From IMG/VR virus record IMGVR_UViG_3300037106_000054, positions 1-28,326 of that record: a DNA stretch of 28,326 nt, one strand, 5' to 3'. The position numbers and the translations under genes were made by a program. This document shows, piece by piece, positions 7,353-14,630 of this stretch (its first letter is position 1; each line of letters begins with the position of its first letter). Source of the DNA: a virus. The notes under the pieces are model-generated. The model did not search any database. It had not been told where the DNA came from and was given only the letters and a program-made list of their open reading frames with translations.

Positions 7353-8264
7353 TTATAATTTTATTGTTTCCATTTCAATTCCTTCAAATTTCAGGACTTC
7401 ATATATGTCATTATGTATTAATCTTTTCACGAATTTAATAATTCTAAATGCTTTCAATTCGCCATATTCATCTCTCACATAAATTTCTTTAATATCTTGA
7501 ATTTCCTTAAATGCATTTGAATCATCATCTAATTCTAAAGTTTTAAACTTCAATGGTATGAAAAATTCTAATATCCTATATTCAAAACCGATTCTTTTTA
7601 TGTGTAAATATTCTGTTAATTCCTCAATTTTATTTATAATATTTTCATTAATATGTGTTGCTTTAATTGGAAATTCAAAAGATTTGGATTTCTTGAACAT
7701 ATCTTGTACCTCATATTTAAAATCCGCATTTTCTTTTTGGGTTTTTTCTACAACATCCAATACTTTTGCAAAACCCACTTCAATTGGTTTATTATTAAAA
7801 ATGTACATTATTTTATAATTGTCATCTTTAGTACGCCTTTCTTCAAATTCTAAAGTCAAAACCTCACCCAATGTCTTACCAGCATGTTTATGCTTATCAT
7901 CGAAAAATCCATAATGTTCATATCTACGACCATATTGGTCTTTCATTCCATAACTCATGCCATGTTTATCTGCAGCAACAGCCATTTGATGTGGTGTTGA
8001 TTTGCACATAAATTTATCTGCTTTCTTAAGAAGTTCATAATAATCTTTAACATAGCGTTCATCACGTTGACCAGCATAAAATTTTTCAAGCAAAGGATTT
8101 TTATGAAGTTTTCTTGTTGTTTTTTTATCTTTATCCTGAATATCAATAGCAGATGATTTTAATATGTCTTCTTCAGTCCTATATAATGCCAAAGAAACAT
8201 ATATAATAATTGTATGAATTTTTATATATGTCCAAAGAATTATTTTTTGAAATAAATGTTTCAT
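7353..8264 (-). CDS. Unknown phage protein with N-terminal hydrophobic segment
   Basis: This 303-residue protein begins with a hydrophobic stretch (residues about 7-27, IILWTYIKIHTIIIYVSLAL) that could be a single membrane anchor or a buried helix. A charged region follows, holding KNPLLEKFYAGQRDERYVKD (about 56-75) and a His/Tyr/Gly-rich segment from about 100 to 130 (KHGMSYGMKDQYGRRYEHYG). The C-terminal half is mixed alpha/beta, with repeated IKRIGFEYRILEFFIPLKF-like strands. I cannot assign a function. The gene is co-directional with the baseplate genes and packed in the operon that starts at 10289. A structural or assembly role is likely by context. Confidence 0.75.
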   Translation of the reverse strand: MKHLFQKIILWTYIKIHTIIIYVSLALYRTEEDILKSSAIDIQDKDKKTTRKLHKNPLLEKFYAGQRDERYVKDYYELLKKADKFMCKSTPHQMAVAADKHGMSYGMKDQYGRRYEHYGFFDDKHKHAGKTLGEVLTLEFEERRTKDDNYKIMYIFNNKPIEVGFAKVLDVVEKTQKENADFKYEVQDMFKKSKSFEFPIKATHINENIINKIEELTEYLHIKRIGFEYRILEFFIPLKFKTLELDDDSNAFKEIQDIKEIYVRDEYGELKAFRIIKFVKRLIHNDIYEVLKFEGIEMETIKL

Positions 8265-8277
8265 CTAAATTTATTAA

Positions 8278-8889
8278 TTAACTATTATTTGCTTCATTAG
8301 TCATATTATTAATTTTTTGTTCAACATTTTCTTTTTTCAATTCATCCAAATCAATTACTAATTTATTATTAATAATTGATTCTTTTTTTAAATCATTCAA
8401 AGTAGTGGAAATATTATTTAATTCATTATTTAATGATAATTCTTTTTTTGCCTTATTATAATACACATCATTATAATCGTCAACAAATTTTTTAAATTCA
8501 TTAAAAAGATTCTTATAATATTCACCTTTCCAATTTCCATCTCGTTTAATAATTCTTTTATTTAATAAAACAGCTTCTGCTAAATAGTTAACAAACCTAG
8601 TTTCAACACCAGAAGGAAACCTAGTTTCAACACCAGAAGGAAAAAAAGTTTGTTGAACTTTATTTTTAATTTCATCGATTTCTGGATATTCTTTCTTGAT
8701 ATTATCAAATCTCACATCCTCATCGAATGTAGTATTTGATTTATTGTCAACATTTTCTACTTTACCAATATCATCAGATTTGTTATAAATGTTCTGATAT
8801 TTTACTGCATTTAATAATTCTTCTATTAAGAAAGGAAGTATTTTGTTAATTTCTTTTCTTATTAATTTTTTAATTTTACTTTTTTTCAT
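8278..8889 (-). CDS. Unknown helical protein with an exact internal duplication
   Basis: A 203-residue, Lys/Asn/Glu-rich protein that is largely helical. The N-terminus is strongly basic (MKKSKIKKLIRKEINK), and two coiled-coil-like stretches lie near residues 105-150 and 155-195. Residues about 83-99 contain FPSGVETR twice in tandem, encoded by two identical 24-base units (8593-8640). Because the copies are identical in DNA, the duplication is recent or under active copy-number change. Neighbours are a GT-B glycosyltransferase upstream (11 bases away) and the 303-residue protein downstream. The function is unknown; the length allows a scaffold or adaptor role. Confidence 0.7.
   Translation of the reverse strand: MKKSKIKKLIRKEINKILPFLIEELLNAVKYQNIYNKSDDIGKVENVDNKSNTTFDEDVRFDNIKKEYPEIDEIKNKVQQTFFPSGVETRFPSGVETRFVNYLAEAVLLNKRIIKRDGNWKGEYYKNLFNEFKKFVDDYNDVYYNKAKKELSLNNELNNISTTLNDLKKESIINNKLVIDLDELKKENVEQKINNMTNEANNS
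8593..8640. repeat. 24-base tandem repeat, two exact copies
   Basis: Units 8593-8616 and 8617-8640 are identical, beginning aaacctagtttcaac. The repeat is in frame (8 codons) in the 203-residue gene and adds one FPSGVETR copy. Slipped-strand replication is the likely origin. Confidence 0.95.
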
Positions 8890-8900
8890 GTTTTTGTTTT

Positions 8901-10289
8901 TTAAATTACTACTAATGTTTTAGCAACTACTGCCTTATAAAATTCTGCACGTTTCTGGGTTACATTTTTTAATGAATATTCAACCTTAAAGTCTTCATAT
9001 AATTGTTCACCAAGTTTTTTTCTTAAATCTGCATCCAATATAAGTCTCTTTAAATACTTAACCCAATATTTTCTTGCATTTTTTGGTAATTCCATCGGAA
9101 TTAATACACAATTTTCCATGTGCTTACCATGTACATTATATGGTGGAATATCTGAACATACTATAGGAAGTTTTCTTGTCCAACATTCAACTTGTTTAAG
9201 ATTCGACTTCATTTTATTAAATGGATTATTGGCAAGTGGAGCAATAACTATATCAGTTTCATCAAGTACTTGTGCATATGTATTTGCTTTTTGTGTCCAA
9301 CGTCTACCAAAATTACCCTCATTTTCATATTTTACGTTTCTTTCAAAATTCATAAGCCATTGAAGATAATCTGGATTTTTAATCATATGATGATTATCAG
9401 TTAAAATTTTTTCATAAATTAAATACACACTTTCAACTGATTTAATATCTCTTTGTTTTTGATTAAAAACATTATTTCTATATTTTTCTTTCAAATCTAT
9501 GGGTAATTTAGGGATTATATCAACATTACCTCTGGAATTATTAATTGCTTTTACTGTTTGAGGTGTCCATAAACCTCTTTTTTGTAATTCATCACCAAAT
9601 TCTTGATTGAAAGTAATATCTGTTGTATTACCTTCAGTATCCCAACCGGAAATAATTACTTTGAATTTATTTCTAGTATTTATGTCATTTGATAATACAT
9701 TCATAACTCCTTCAAGTTGCTCCATATCACCTAAATGCGAACTACCTGCCATATAAGTAATTCGAACCAAACCATCAGGGTCAGGTTTCCAATTATTTTG
9801 AAATTGTTTCATCCAAATAGGGTCAACAGAATTATAAAATACTTCAACATTATCTTTACCAGTTATTGTACGAATTTCTGAAGCAAATAAATCAGTTGTT
9901 GTTGTAACATAATCAGCAATTTTAAGATTTTCAATGATTGGAATATGTAATTTTTTTTCTTGACTCATTATATAAAAAGGATGTTGCCTATGTAATTTCC
10001 AATAGTCATCAATATCAACAATTAATATTGTCCCAGCTTTTCTTAGTTCATTCGCTAATTGAATCATTTTTTGTGTTTCGCCAAGAAATTGGCGGTGATA
10101 ATGTATGATATGAAATGTTTTAAGATAATCAATGTATTTAGGGTCATTAAAATCAATTTGTGGGTTAATTTCAACATAAAAATCTTCTGAATGATTTCTT
10201 TCAAGTTCCATTGCTGGTGTTAATGTTCTAAAATAATTTACTCCAGCACCATCAAGATTGTAAAATAAAACTCTGATTTTTCCGTCCAT
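8901..10289 (-). CDS. GT-B fold glycosyltransferase (GT4-like)
   Basis: A 462-residue protein that begins IRVLFYNLDGAGVNYFRTLT, the first strand and glycine-rich loop of GT-B transferases, followed by HIIHYHRQF and VDIDDYW strand-loop segments. A linker near 165-195 (YNSVDP, then RITYMAGSSHLGD) leads into the C-terminal Rossmann half. There, MKSNLKQVECWTRKLPIVCS and DIPPYN (about 370-395) match the nucleotide-sugar binding region of family 4 enzymes. No membrane segment is seen. It is the first gene of a run of five ending at the 6297-6327 terminator. The radical SAM gene lies upstream with its own spacing. The acceptor is not evident; virion or capsule modification are both possible. Confidence 0.85.
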   Translation of the reverse strand: MDGKIRVLFYNLDGAGVNYFRTLTPAMELERNHSEDFYVEINPQIDFNDPKYIDYLKTFHIIHYHRQFLGETQKMIQLANELRKAGTILIVDIDDYWKLHRQHPFYIMSQEKKLHIPIIENLKIADYVTTTTDLFASEIRTITGKDNVEVFYNSVDPIWMKQFQNNWKPDPDGLVRITYMAGSSHLGDMEQLEGVMNVLSNDINTRNKFKVIISGWDTEGNTTDITFNQEFGDELQKRGLWTPQTVKAINNSRGNVDIIPKLPIDLKEKYRNNVFNQKQRDIKSVESVYLIYEKILTDNHHMIKNPDYLQWLMNFERNVKYENEGNFGRRWTQKANTYAQVLDETDIVIAPLANNPFNKMKSNLKQVECWTRKLPIVCSDIPPYNVHGKHMENCVLIPMELPKNARKYWVKYLKRLILDADLRKKLGEQLYEDFKVEYSLKNVTQKRAEFYKAVVAKTLVVI

Positions 10290-10322
10290 GTTTATAATTT
10301 ATTATAAAATAATGTAATTTAT

Positions 10323-10332
10323 TACTAAATAC
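10323..10332 (-). promoter_or_regulatory. Variant promoter-like element GTATTTAGTA
   Basis: Minus-strand GTATTTAGTA, one or two bases off the common element, lies 33 bases upstream of the GT-B gene start (10289) in the 90-base gap after the radical SAM gene. Its match and spacing are poorer than for the other sites. Confidence 0.35.
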
Positions 10333-10379
10333 GTAAAAATAATACAAAGTCATCAAATATGAAAGGGTTTTTAAAAAAA

Positions 10380-11162
10380 TTAAATAAAATTTAATGTGCT
10401 TTTTGGTTTAATTTTATTTTCTATTGTTGGACATAATCCACAACACAATTCTTCTTTTGTAGATAAAAATTTTTTTAATTCATCATTTGAACAATTTGAA
10501 CTTAATGGTTGATACATATCAAATTCTTTCCAATATTGTTTTATTTCAGGATATTTTATTTTTTGTAATTGATAATATGTTACAATTGGACATTTCCATA
10601 ATTTGCCATCATATAATTGTTTGCAAGAAACATCCCAACATACACTATAACTTTTTTTGGGATTATTTTCATTATGAAATGGTCGTATTAAATTATCAAT
10701 TCCGTTATATCTTTTAGACCAAATTTTAGTATTATCTATCACATCATATTTTATATCATATTTATTAACCCATTGATTTACCAATTCTAAATTTTCGTTT
10801 AAATTATGACCATGTAATGATATTTTTAAAAATATATTATTATTTTTTAAATAAATGGGCAAATTTGGATATTTATGTAATAATAATCCGTTAGTTAATA
10901 ATTTTATATTACTATTTTTAAAATAATTTCTTATTAATTCTAATATTTCGTATATTTGGGGATTTAAAAGTGGTTCACCACCAAGTAAATGTATACTACA
11001 AGGTTGAATTTTTTTGTACCATAATAAAAAATCATTTTCAATTTCTTTTAATGTTAATATTTTATTATGTTTACTATTTGTAAGATGATTACAACTTTCA
11101 CAACTTAAATTACAAAGATGAGATATGTGATAATCAATATGAAAATTTGTTTCTATATCCAT
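10380..11162 (-). CDS. Radical SAM enzyme with C-terminal auxiliary cysteines
   Basis: A 260-residue protein with the radical SAM cluster motif C17-x3-C21-x2-C24 (HLCNLSCESCNHL) and the GGEP motif (62-65) that contacts the methionine of S-adenosylmethionine. The C-terminal part holds seven more Cys (176, 181, 192, 225, 241, 242, 245) with CWDVSC and CCGLCP blocks, resembling SPASM-type auxiliary iron-sulfur sites of peptide-modifying enzymes. It is short for that class, so the fold may be compact. It lies between a terminator (11183-11206) and a GT-B glycosyltransferase, suggesting its own expression. No small precursor-peptide gene is obvious beside it. Substrate could be a peptide, sugar or nucleotide; only the cofactor chemistry is well supported. 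Confidence 0.88.
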   Translation of the reverse strand: MDIETNFHIDYHISHLCNLSCESCNHLTNSKHNKILTLKEIENDFLLWYKKIQPCSIHLLGGEPLLNPQIYEILELIRNYFKNSNIKLLTNGLLLHKYPNLPIYLKNNNIFLKISLHGHNLNENLELVNQWVNKYDIKYDVIDNTKIWSKRYNGIDNLIRPFHNENNPKKSYSVCWDVSCKQLYDGKLWKCPIVTYYQLQKIKYPEIKQYWKEFDMYQPLSSNCSNDELKKFLSTKEELCCGLCPTIENKIKPKSTLNFI

Positions 11163-11182
11163 AATTTTATTACTAAAAACAT

Positions 11183-11206
11183 AAAAAAAGCCAATAAAAT
11201 ATTGGC
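11183..11206 (-). terminator. Intrinsic terminator after the 11234-11605 gene
   Basis: On the minus strand GCCAATA pairs with TATTGGC around a 3-base loop (11190-11206), followed by seven T (plus-strand A run 11183-11189). It separates the 12456-11234 unit from the radical SAM gene that starts at 11162. Confidence 0.8.
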
Positions 11207-11233
11207 ATTATATTATTTAAAAATAAATATATT

Positions 11234-11605
11234 TTATATATGTGGTATATCTATCTCAGTATCTGTTTCTTCTTCTTTTTTAACTGATTTTTTTTTACTT
11301 TTTTGAACCGATTTTTTTTCTTCATCATCAATAACTTCTTTAGTAACTGTTTTGGTTTTTATATTATTCATTGATATAGCAAGTTCTGTACCATCAATTT
11401 CATCTACAGTTATTAAATTTTTAACTCTTAATCTATGTGCTGACAATGGTAATGATGATACCGTTAAATAAACAACATCACCCGGTTTTATACTAATAAC
11501 TTTTTTAGTCATTTTATCTACATAATCAATATCAAGTATTGATTTGTATTTAAAATCACGCTTTGAAGCGAGATTTGTTATGTTTGTAATTTTAAATGTA
11601 CCCAT
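11234..11605 (-). CDS. Unknown small protein with Lys/Glu-rich tail
   Basis: A 123-residue protein. The first 85 residues look like a compact beta domain (GTFKITNITNL, KPGDVVYLTVSSLP, AHRLRVKNLITVDEI), possibly an OB- or SH3-like barrel. The last 40 residues are a low-complexity charged tail (KKSVQKSKKKSVKKEEETD), probably disordered. No catalytic residues stand out. It follows the ParB/ART-like gene by 8 bases and is the last gene before the terminator at 11183-11206. Phage proteins of this form are often small head- or tail-associated or nucleic-acid-binding proteins, but I cannot choose. The ATG at 11605 has no Shine-Dalgarno, as is usual here. Confidence 0.7.
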   Translation of the reverse strand: MGTFKITNITNLASKRDFKYKSILDIDYVDKMTKKVISIKPGDVVYLTVSSLPLSAHRLRVKNLITVDEIDGTELAISMNNIKTKTVTKEVIDDEEKKSVQKSKKKSVKKEEETDTEIDIPHI

Positions 11606-11613
11606 ATTTTTAA

Positions 11614-12456
11614 TTATTTTAATCCTTGTATTAATGTATCGTTATATTTAATTCCATCATAACCATTTTTCATTGCTTTTTCTGCAATTGCTTTATTTTT
11701 TAGATTCATTGATGGCACATTATATTGCTCACTTAATTTCTCAAAATTTACATGTGGAAACCAATTTTTTGCTAATATATCAACTGGTTCTTGTCCATCT
11801 TTATAAATAACACCTAATGCTTGTATGTCCAATAAATTTTCAAAATCAATTTCATATTTATCATATCCATCAATTGGTTTTAACATAAAAAAGTTTCCAA
11901 TAACTGAATTTTCTTTAATTGGTTCTTTTCTATATGCGACAATTGTTTTTTCATTTTTACTTGGTGTTTCTGCTTGTAATGCAAGATTATCTTCTTCCAG
12001 AGAATCTAAAAATTCTGTATTTGTATTACCCTTACCACTTTCAGCATTATTATAATAATTGATTGCACCTTGATTTTCTACTTCTTCCATATTACGTGCT
12101 TGCTCATATTCGTAAATATCTTGAATCTTATTTAATACCCTTGCTGTATCTTTTTCATTTAAATCAATTTTAATTGCTTTAAGTAACTCATTGTCAATTA
12201 ATGCTTTAGTATATCTGTGGTGTCCATCAATTATTTGATTATCAATGCTTAACCAAATTGGATTCATATCATTAATATTACATTTTTCCATTTCATCTGA
12301 ATATACGACAGGTTGTGATGTTTTAATATCATCGTCTTCACTTGGATTTAATGAAATTAATTCATAATTTATACCTTCTTCATCAAGTTTTTGAAGAACT
12401 ATTTCAAACGGTGCACTAACTTGTGGTAGATGATATGGTCTTCCATTTTTAAGCAT
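11614..12456 (-). CDS. ParB/sulfiredoxin-like and ART-like fusion protein
   Basis: A 280-residue protein with two recognisable parts. Residues about 30-105 hold a ParB/sulfiredoxin-type domain with the hallmark DGHHRYTKA (77-85), which in the family binds nucleotides and may have nuclease or kinase-like chemistry. A charged linker follows. The C-terminal part (about 170-280) has AYR (174-176), a central GNFFMLKP block and NGYDGIKYND (264-273). That pattern resembles the polyvalent-protein branch of ADP-ribosyltransferases, although a clear catalytic Glu is not visible. Such fusions are described for phage polyvalent proteins that can act on host targets early in infection. It heads a unit with a promoter-like element 20 bases upstream. 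The ParB call is firm; the ART call is tentative. Confidence 0.75.
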   Translation of the reverse strand: MLKNGRPYHLPQVSAPFEIVLQKLDEEGINYELISLNPSEDDDIKTSQPVVYSDEMEKCNINDMNPIWLSIDNQIIDGHHRYTKALIDNELLKAIKIDLNEKDTARVLNKIQDIYEYEQARNMEEVENQGAINYYNNAESGKGNTNTEFLDSLEEDNLALQAETPSKNEKTIVAYRKEPIKENSVIGNFFMLKPIDGYDKYEIDFENLLDIQALGVIYKDGQEPVDILAKNWFPHVNFEKLSEQYNVPSMNLKNKAIAEKAMKNGYDGIKYNDTLIQGLK

Positions 12457-12476
12457 AATGTGTTATTAAATTTTAT

Positions 12477-12485
12477 TATAAATAC
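12477..12485 (-). promoter_or_regulatory. Promoter-like element GTATTTATA
   Basis: Exact minus-strand element in the short gap after the HAD gene, 20 bases before the ATG at 12456. Confidence 0.55.
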
Positions 12486-12492
12486 AGTTCTT

Positions 12493-13059
12493 TTAATTTT
12501 TTAATATATTTTGAATTTCTTCACGAATAATATTTAATATTGTAAATTTGTTTTCTAATAAAGATATTTTACCTTCTTTAGCTAAATATATGTTAAATCT
12601 AATACCTTTTGGAATCTGTTTCTTTATTGCTTCATAAGATTGAATATCAGTATCACGGTCTTCATAAACATTTATTTCCTTTAATTCTGGAAATTGCTGA
12701 ATATAACGTAATGTTTTTTTACCCTTATCTGGTTCAGCACGTTTCATATCTACTTTATCAACACTAATATGATTTGCATCAAGTATTGCTTGAACTTGTG
12801 GACGTAGTTTTTCCATTCTTGATGTAAGAATTACCACATAAGTATTTGGTTTTGCTTGTTCTTCTTTTAATTGTTTTAATACACTTGGAAATGGTTTAAT
12901 ATTGAAAACATTTAAATCCAAACTCTCAGGTCTGCCCCACCAACCTTGATATGGATATGGTTTTCCTATTTTCTCAGACCACTGAACTTTACCTATTTCT
13001 TTTTCAGGACTCATTATGAGTGTCGAGTCAAAATCAAATACACAAAGTCTTTTTATCAT
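12493..13059 (-). CDS. HAD-superfamily phosphatase, Swiss-Army-Knife RNA-repair type
   Basis: A 188-residue protein with the HAD motifs: nucleophile block VFDFDSTL (residues 7-14), motif II Thr in VVILTSR (near 76-82), and an acidic metal site in VYEDRDTDI (about 133-141). The segment YQGWWGRPESL (about 37-47) is characteristic of the HAD branch first noted in Swiss-Army-Knife RNA-repair proteins. It likely removes phosphate from a nucleic acid or nucleotide end. The ATG at 13059 overlaps the stop of the PD-(D/E)XK gene as ATGA. An in-frame TTG nine bases upstream is less likely as the start. Neighbouring 2H phosphoesterase and CCA-adding genes support an RNA-end role, which remains inference. 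Confidence 0.82.
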   Translation of the reverse strand: MIKRLCVFDFDSTLIMSPEKEIGKVQWSEKIGKPYPYQGWWGRPESLDLNVFNIKPFPSVLKQLKEEQAKPNTYVVILTSRMEKLRPQVQAILDANHISVDKVDMKRAEPDKGKKTLRYIQQFPELKEINVYEDRDTDIQSYEAIKKQIPKGIRFNIYLAKEGKISLLENKFTILNIIREEIQNILKN

Positions 13060-13559
13060 AACAAACAATTATATTTCATTTCATTAATATTTCCTATTTC
13101 TTCGCAATAAGGTTCAAAAAATCTTTTTGGTATTATATACATATCCATTTCTTTGAAAACACCTTTCTTTTGTTCAATCCTTGCTTTTTTCTTATATTCA
13201 ATTTGATTTATATTTTCAACAATACAATCATGTATTCTTTTTGTTTTAGCAATATATGTAATTTTACCATCACTAATAATCCAATAATCAGCTTTTGTAA
13301 TTAATAATCCTGATTGTCTTCCCCAATATCCGGTTTCAATACAAATATTGCCACTAATACTACCCATTTTATCAAATTTACATTCAATTGTTTTTTGTTT
13401 TTCTGCAAAGTTACCATTAAAAAGTATAATATCATAATAACTATATTCTTCTTTTTTCATATTTTTATATGCAAGAGGAAATAATTTTTCATTTAAATCT
13501 TTTAAACAAAAATCCTCAAATTCAAATCCCATTCTTGATGATTCTTTCCAATCAGCCAT
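13056..13559 (-). CDS. Putative PD-(D/E)XK nuclease
   Basis: A 167-residue protein with a restriction-endonuclease-like core: YYDIIL (Asp43) followed by IECKFD (Glu59-x-Lys61), the D...ExK arrangement of the superfamily. A later strand-helix, SGLLITKADYWIIS (about 83-96), is common in the resolvase-like and Vsr-like branches. There is no DNA-binding finger, so it may act alone on DNA or RNA ends or ride on a partner. It starts one base after the 2H gene stop and ends in TGA, the only non-TAA stop I found, overlapping the HAD start. The close coupling to 2H and HAD genes suggests one pathway. The fold is likely; the substrate is unknown. Confidence 0.7.
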   Translation of the reverse strand: MADWKESSRMGFEFEDFCLKDLNEKLFPLAYKNMKKEEYSYYDIILFNGNFAEKQKTIECKFDKMGSISGNICIETGYWGRQSGLLITKADYWIISDGKITYIAKTKRIHDCIVENINQIEYKKKARIEQKKGVFKEMDMYIIPKRFFEPYCEEIGNINEMKYNCLL

Positions 13560-13560
13560 G

Positions 13561-13944
13561 TTATTTATATTCTACTTCAGTTACTTTACCTGTCACAAAT
13601 ATAGGTCTTTTTAATGGTTGCCAATTAATTAATTTATTTGACATCATTGGTTTACCACCATTTGCTCGATTAACAGCCATTGTTATATGTGCTTTAGCAT
13701 TATGCGTTTCAAAACCACTGACACCAACAGCCATTACTTTATCATCTATAGCGAATTCATTAACACTTAATCGTACTGGTAATCCTAAATATTTTTCAAG
13801 TTCTGGGTCAATTTCACCCATGTTTATTGTCATATGGTCACAAATTATTTTCCAATCATTAGGAATTATTGAACTAAAACGTTCAATAAGTCGTTGTTTT
13901 GACCTATCATCAAGAACGACTGCACTATAAGATATGTTATTCAT
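13561..13944 (-). CDS. 2H phosphoesterase-like protein
   Basis: A 127-residue protein with two H-x-T motifs, HMTINMG (His37, Thr39) and HITMAV (His86, Thr88), spaced as in 2H phosphoesterases. These enzymes open 2',3'-cyclic phosphates or hydrolyse other nucleotide or NAD-derived esters. The small size and sequence around the motifs suggest the branch known from Swiss-Army-Knife RNA-repair proteins, where HAD and 2H activities are combined. Here the HAD gene lies two genes downstream in the same operon. Start and stop overlap neighbours (TAATG with the 13944-14600 gene). Together they could process cyclic-phosphate ends left by tRNA-cleaving host defences; this role is inferred. Confidence 0.78.
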   Translation of the reverse strand: MNNISYSAVVLDDRSKQRLIERFSSIIPNDWKIICDHMTINMGEIDPELEKYLGLPVRLSVNEFAIDDKVMAVGVSGFETHNAKAHITMAVNRANGGKPMMSNKLINWQPLKRPIFVTGKVTEVEYK

Positions 13945-14600
13945 TAATATGTAAATTTTGTTAAAACATTATAATTTTTGTTTAATGCTTTTAATGCTAT
14001 TTCAACTTCTTTAAAGCATTCATTAATACCACCACCACATATTACTAATTTACCTGAAAATTTTTTTAAATAATCCATTAAGTCTGGTATATTAATACAA
14101 TCTTGTGCTGGTTCTAAAAGGTCACGAACAACACTTGTATCATAATCATATTGTCGCATAAATCCATTCCACATTTCTTCATCAATATCACGACTATCAT
14201 TAATATTGTGTTGAATCATATATTTAACAAGATTAACTGTTTCATCTTCTTCAGCACCTTCATCCATACAGGTTCTAAAAAAAGCATAACCTTTATCTAA
14301 GTATTTGATAACCTGTAAATTATCTTCTTCCAATCCATTTTCTAACAACCACATTTTATAATCATTTTCACTTATCATACCTAATGTATCAGCACCATTA
14401 TATAATAAAGTAATTGAATTCATGTTATAAATATTTTCATTAATAAATTTTGTAAATTGATAAATATTAAAAGTAAAACCTTTTTCATATTCTGGTTGAA
14501 TATCAACAGAAATTAAATTAGCGTTTTGAACAAGATTAATTCCAGAATCTTCCAATAATTTATTACGTTGCTGTTCTTTAATTATAATTTCTCTTTTCAT
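13944..14600 (-). CDS. Unknown protein, possibly isochorismatase-like fold
   Basis: A 218-residue protein. A strand NLISVDIQPEYEKG (about 28-41) and the C-terminal block LVICGGGINECFKEVEIALK (about 185-204) recall the first strand and the Cys/Gly loop of isochorismatase-like hydrolases, where a Cys follows a glycine-rich turn. Spacing and the Asp/Lys residues are not clear enough to claim activity. The middle region is acidic and helical (DEGAEEDETVNLVKYMIQ). The gene sits between the ParB/CCA/ART gene upstream and the 2H gene downstream, in the RNA-processing island. I treat the fold as tentative. Confidence 0.6.
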   Translation of the reverse strand: MKREIIIKEQQRNKLLEDSGINLVQNANLISVDIQPEYEKGFTFNIYQFTKFINENIYNMNSITLLYNGADTLGMISENDYKMWLLENGLEEDNLQVIKYLDKGYAFFRTCMDEGAEEDETVNLVKYMIQHNINDSRDIDEEMWNGFMRQYDYDTSVVRDLLEPAQDCINIPDLMDYLKKFSGKLVICGGGINECFKEVEIALKALNKNYNVLTKFTY

Positions 14601-14630
14601 TTAGTTAAAATTTCTTTTATGAAGATGTTT

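Noticed and set aside
6965-7438. A 157-codon plus-strand frame overlapping two minus-strand genes
   Set aside because: It is rich in Ser, Phe and Ile as expected for the antisense of Lys/Glu/Asp-rich coding sequence, and spans two genes that have operon spacing and better composition.
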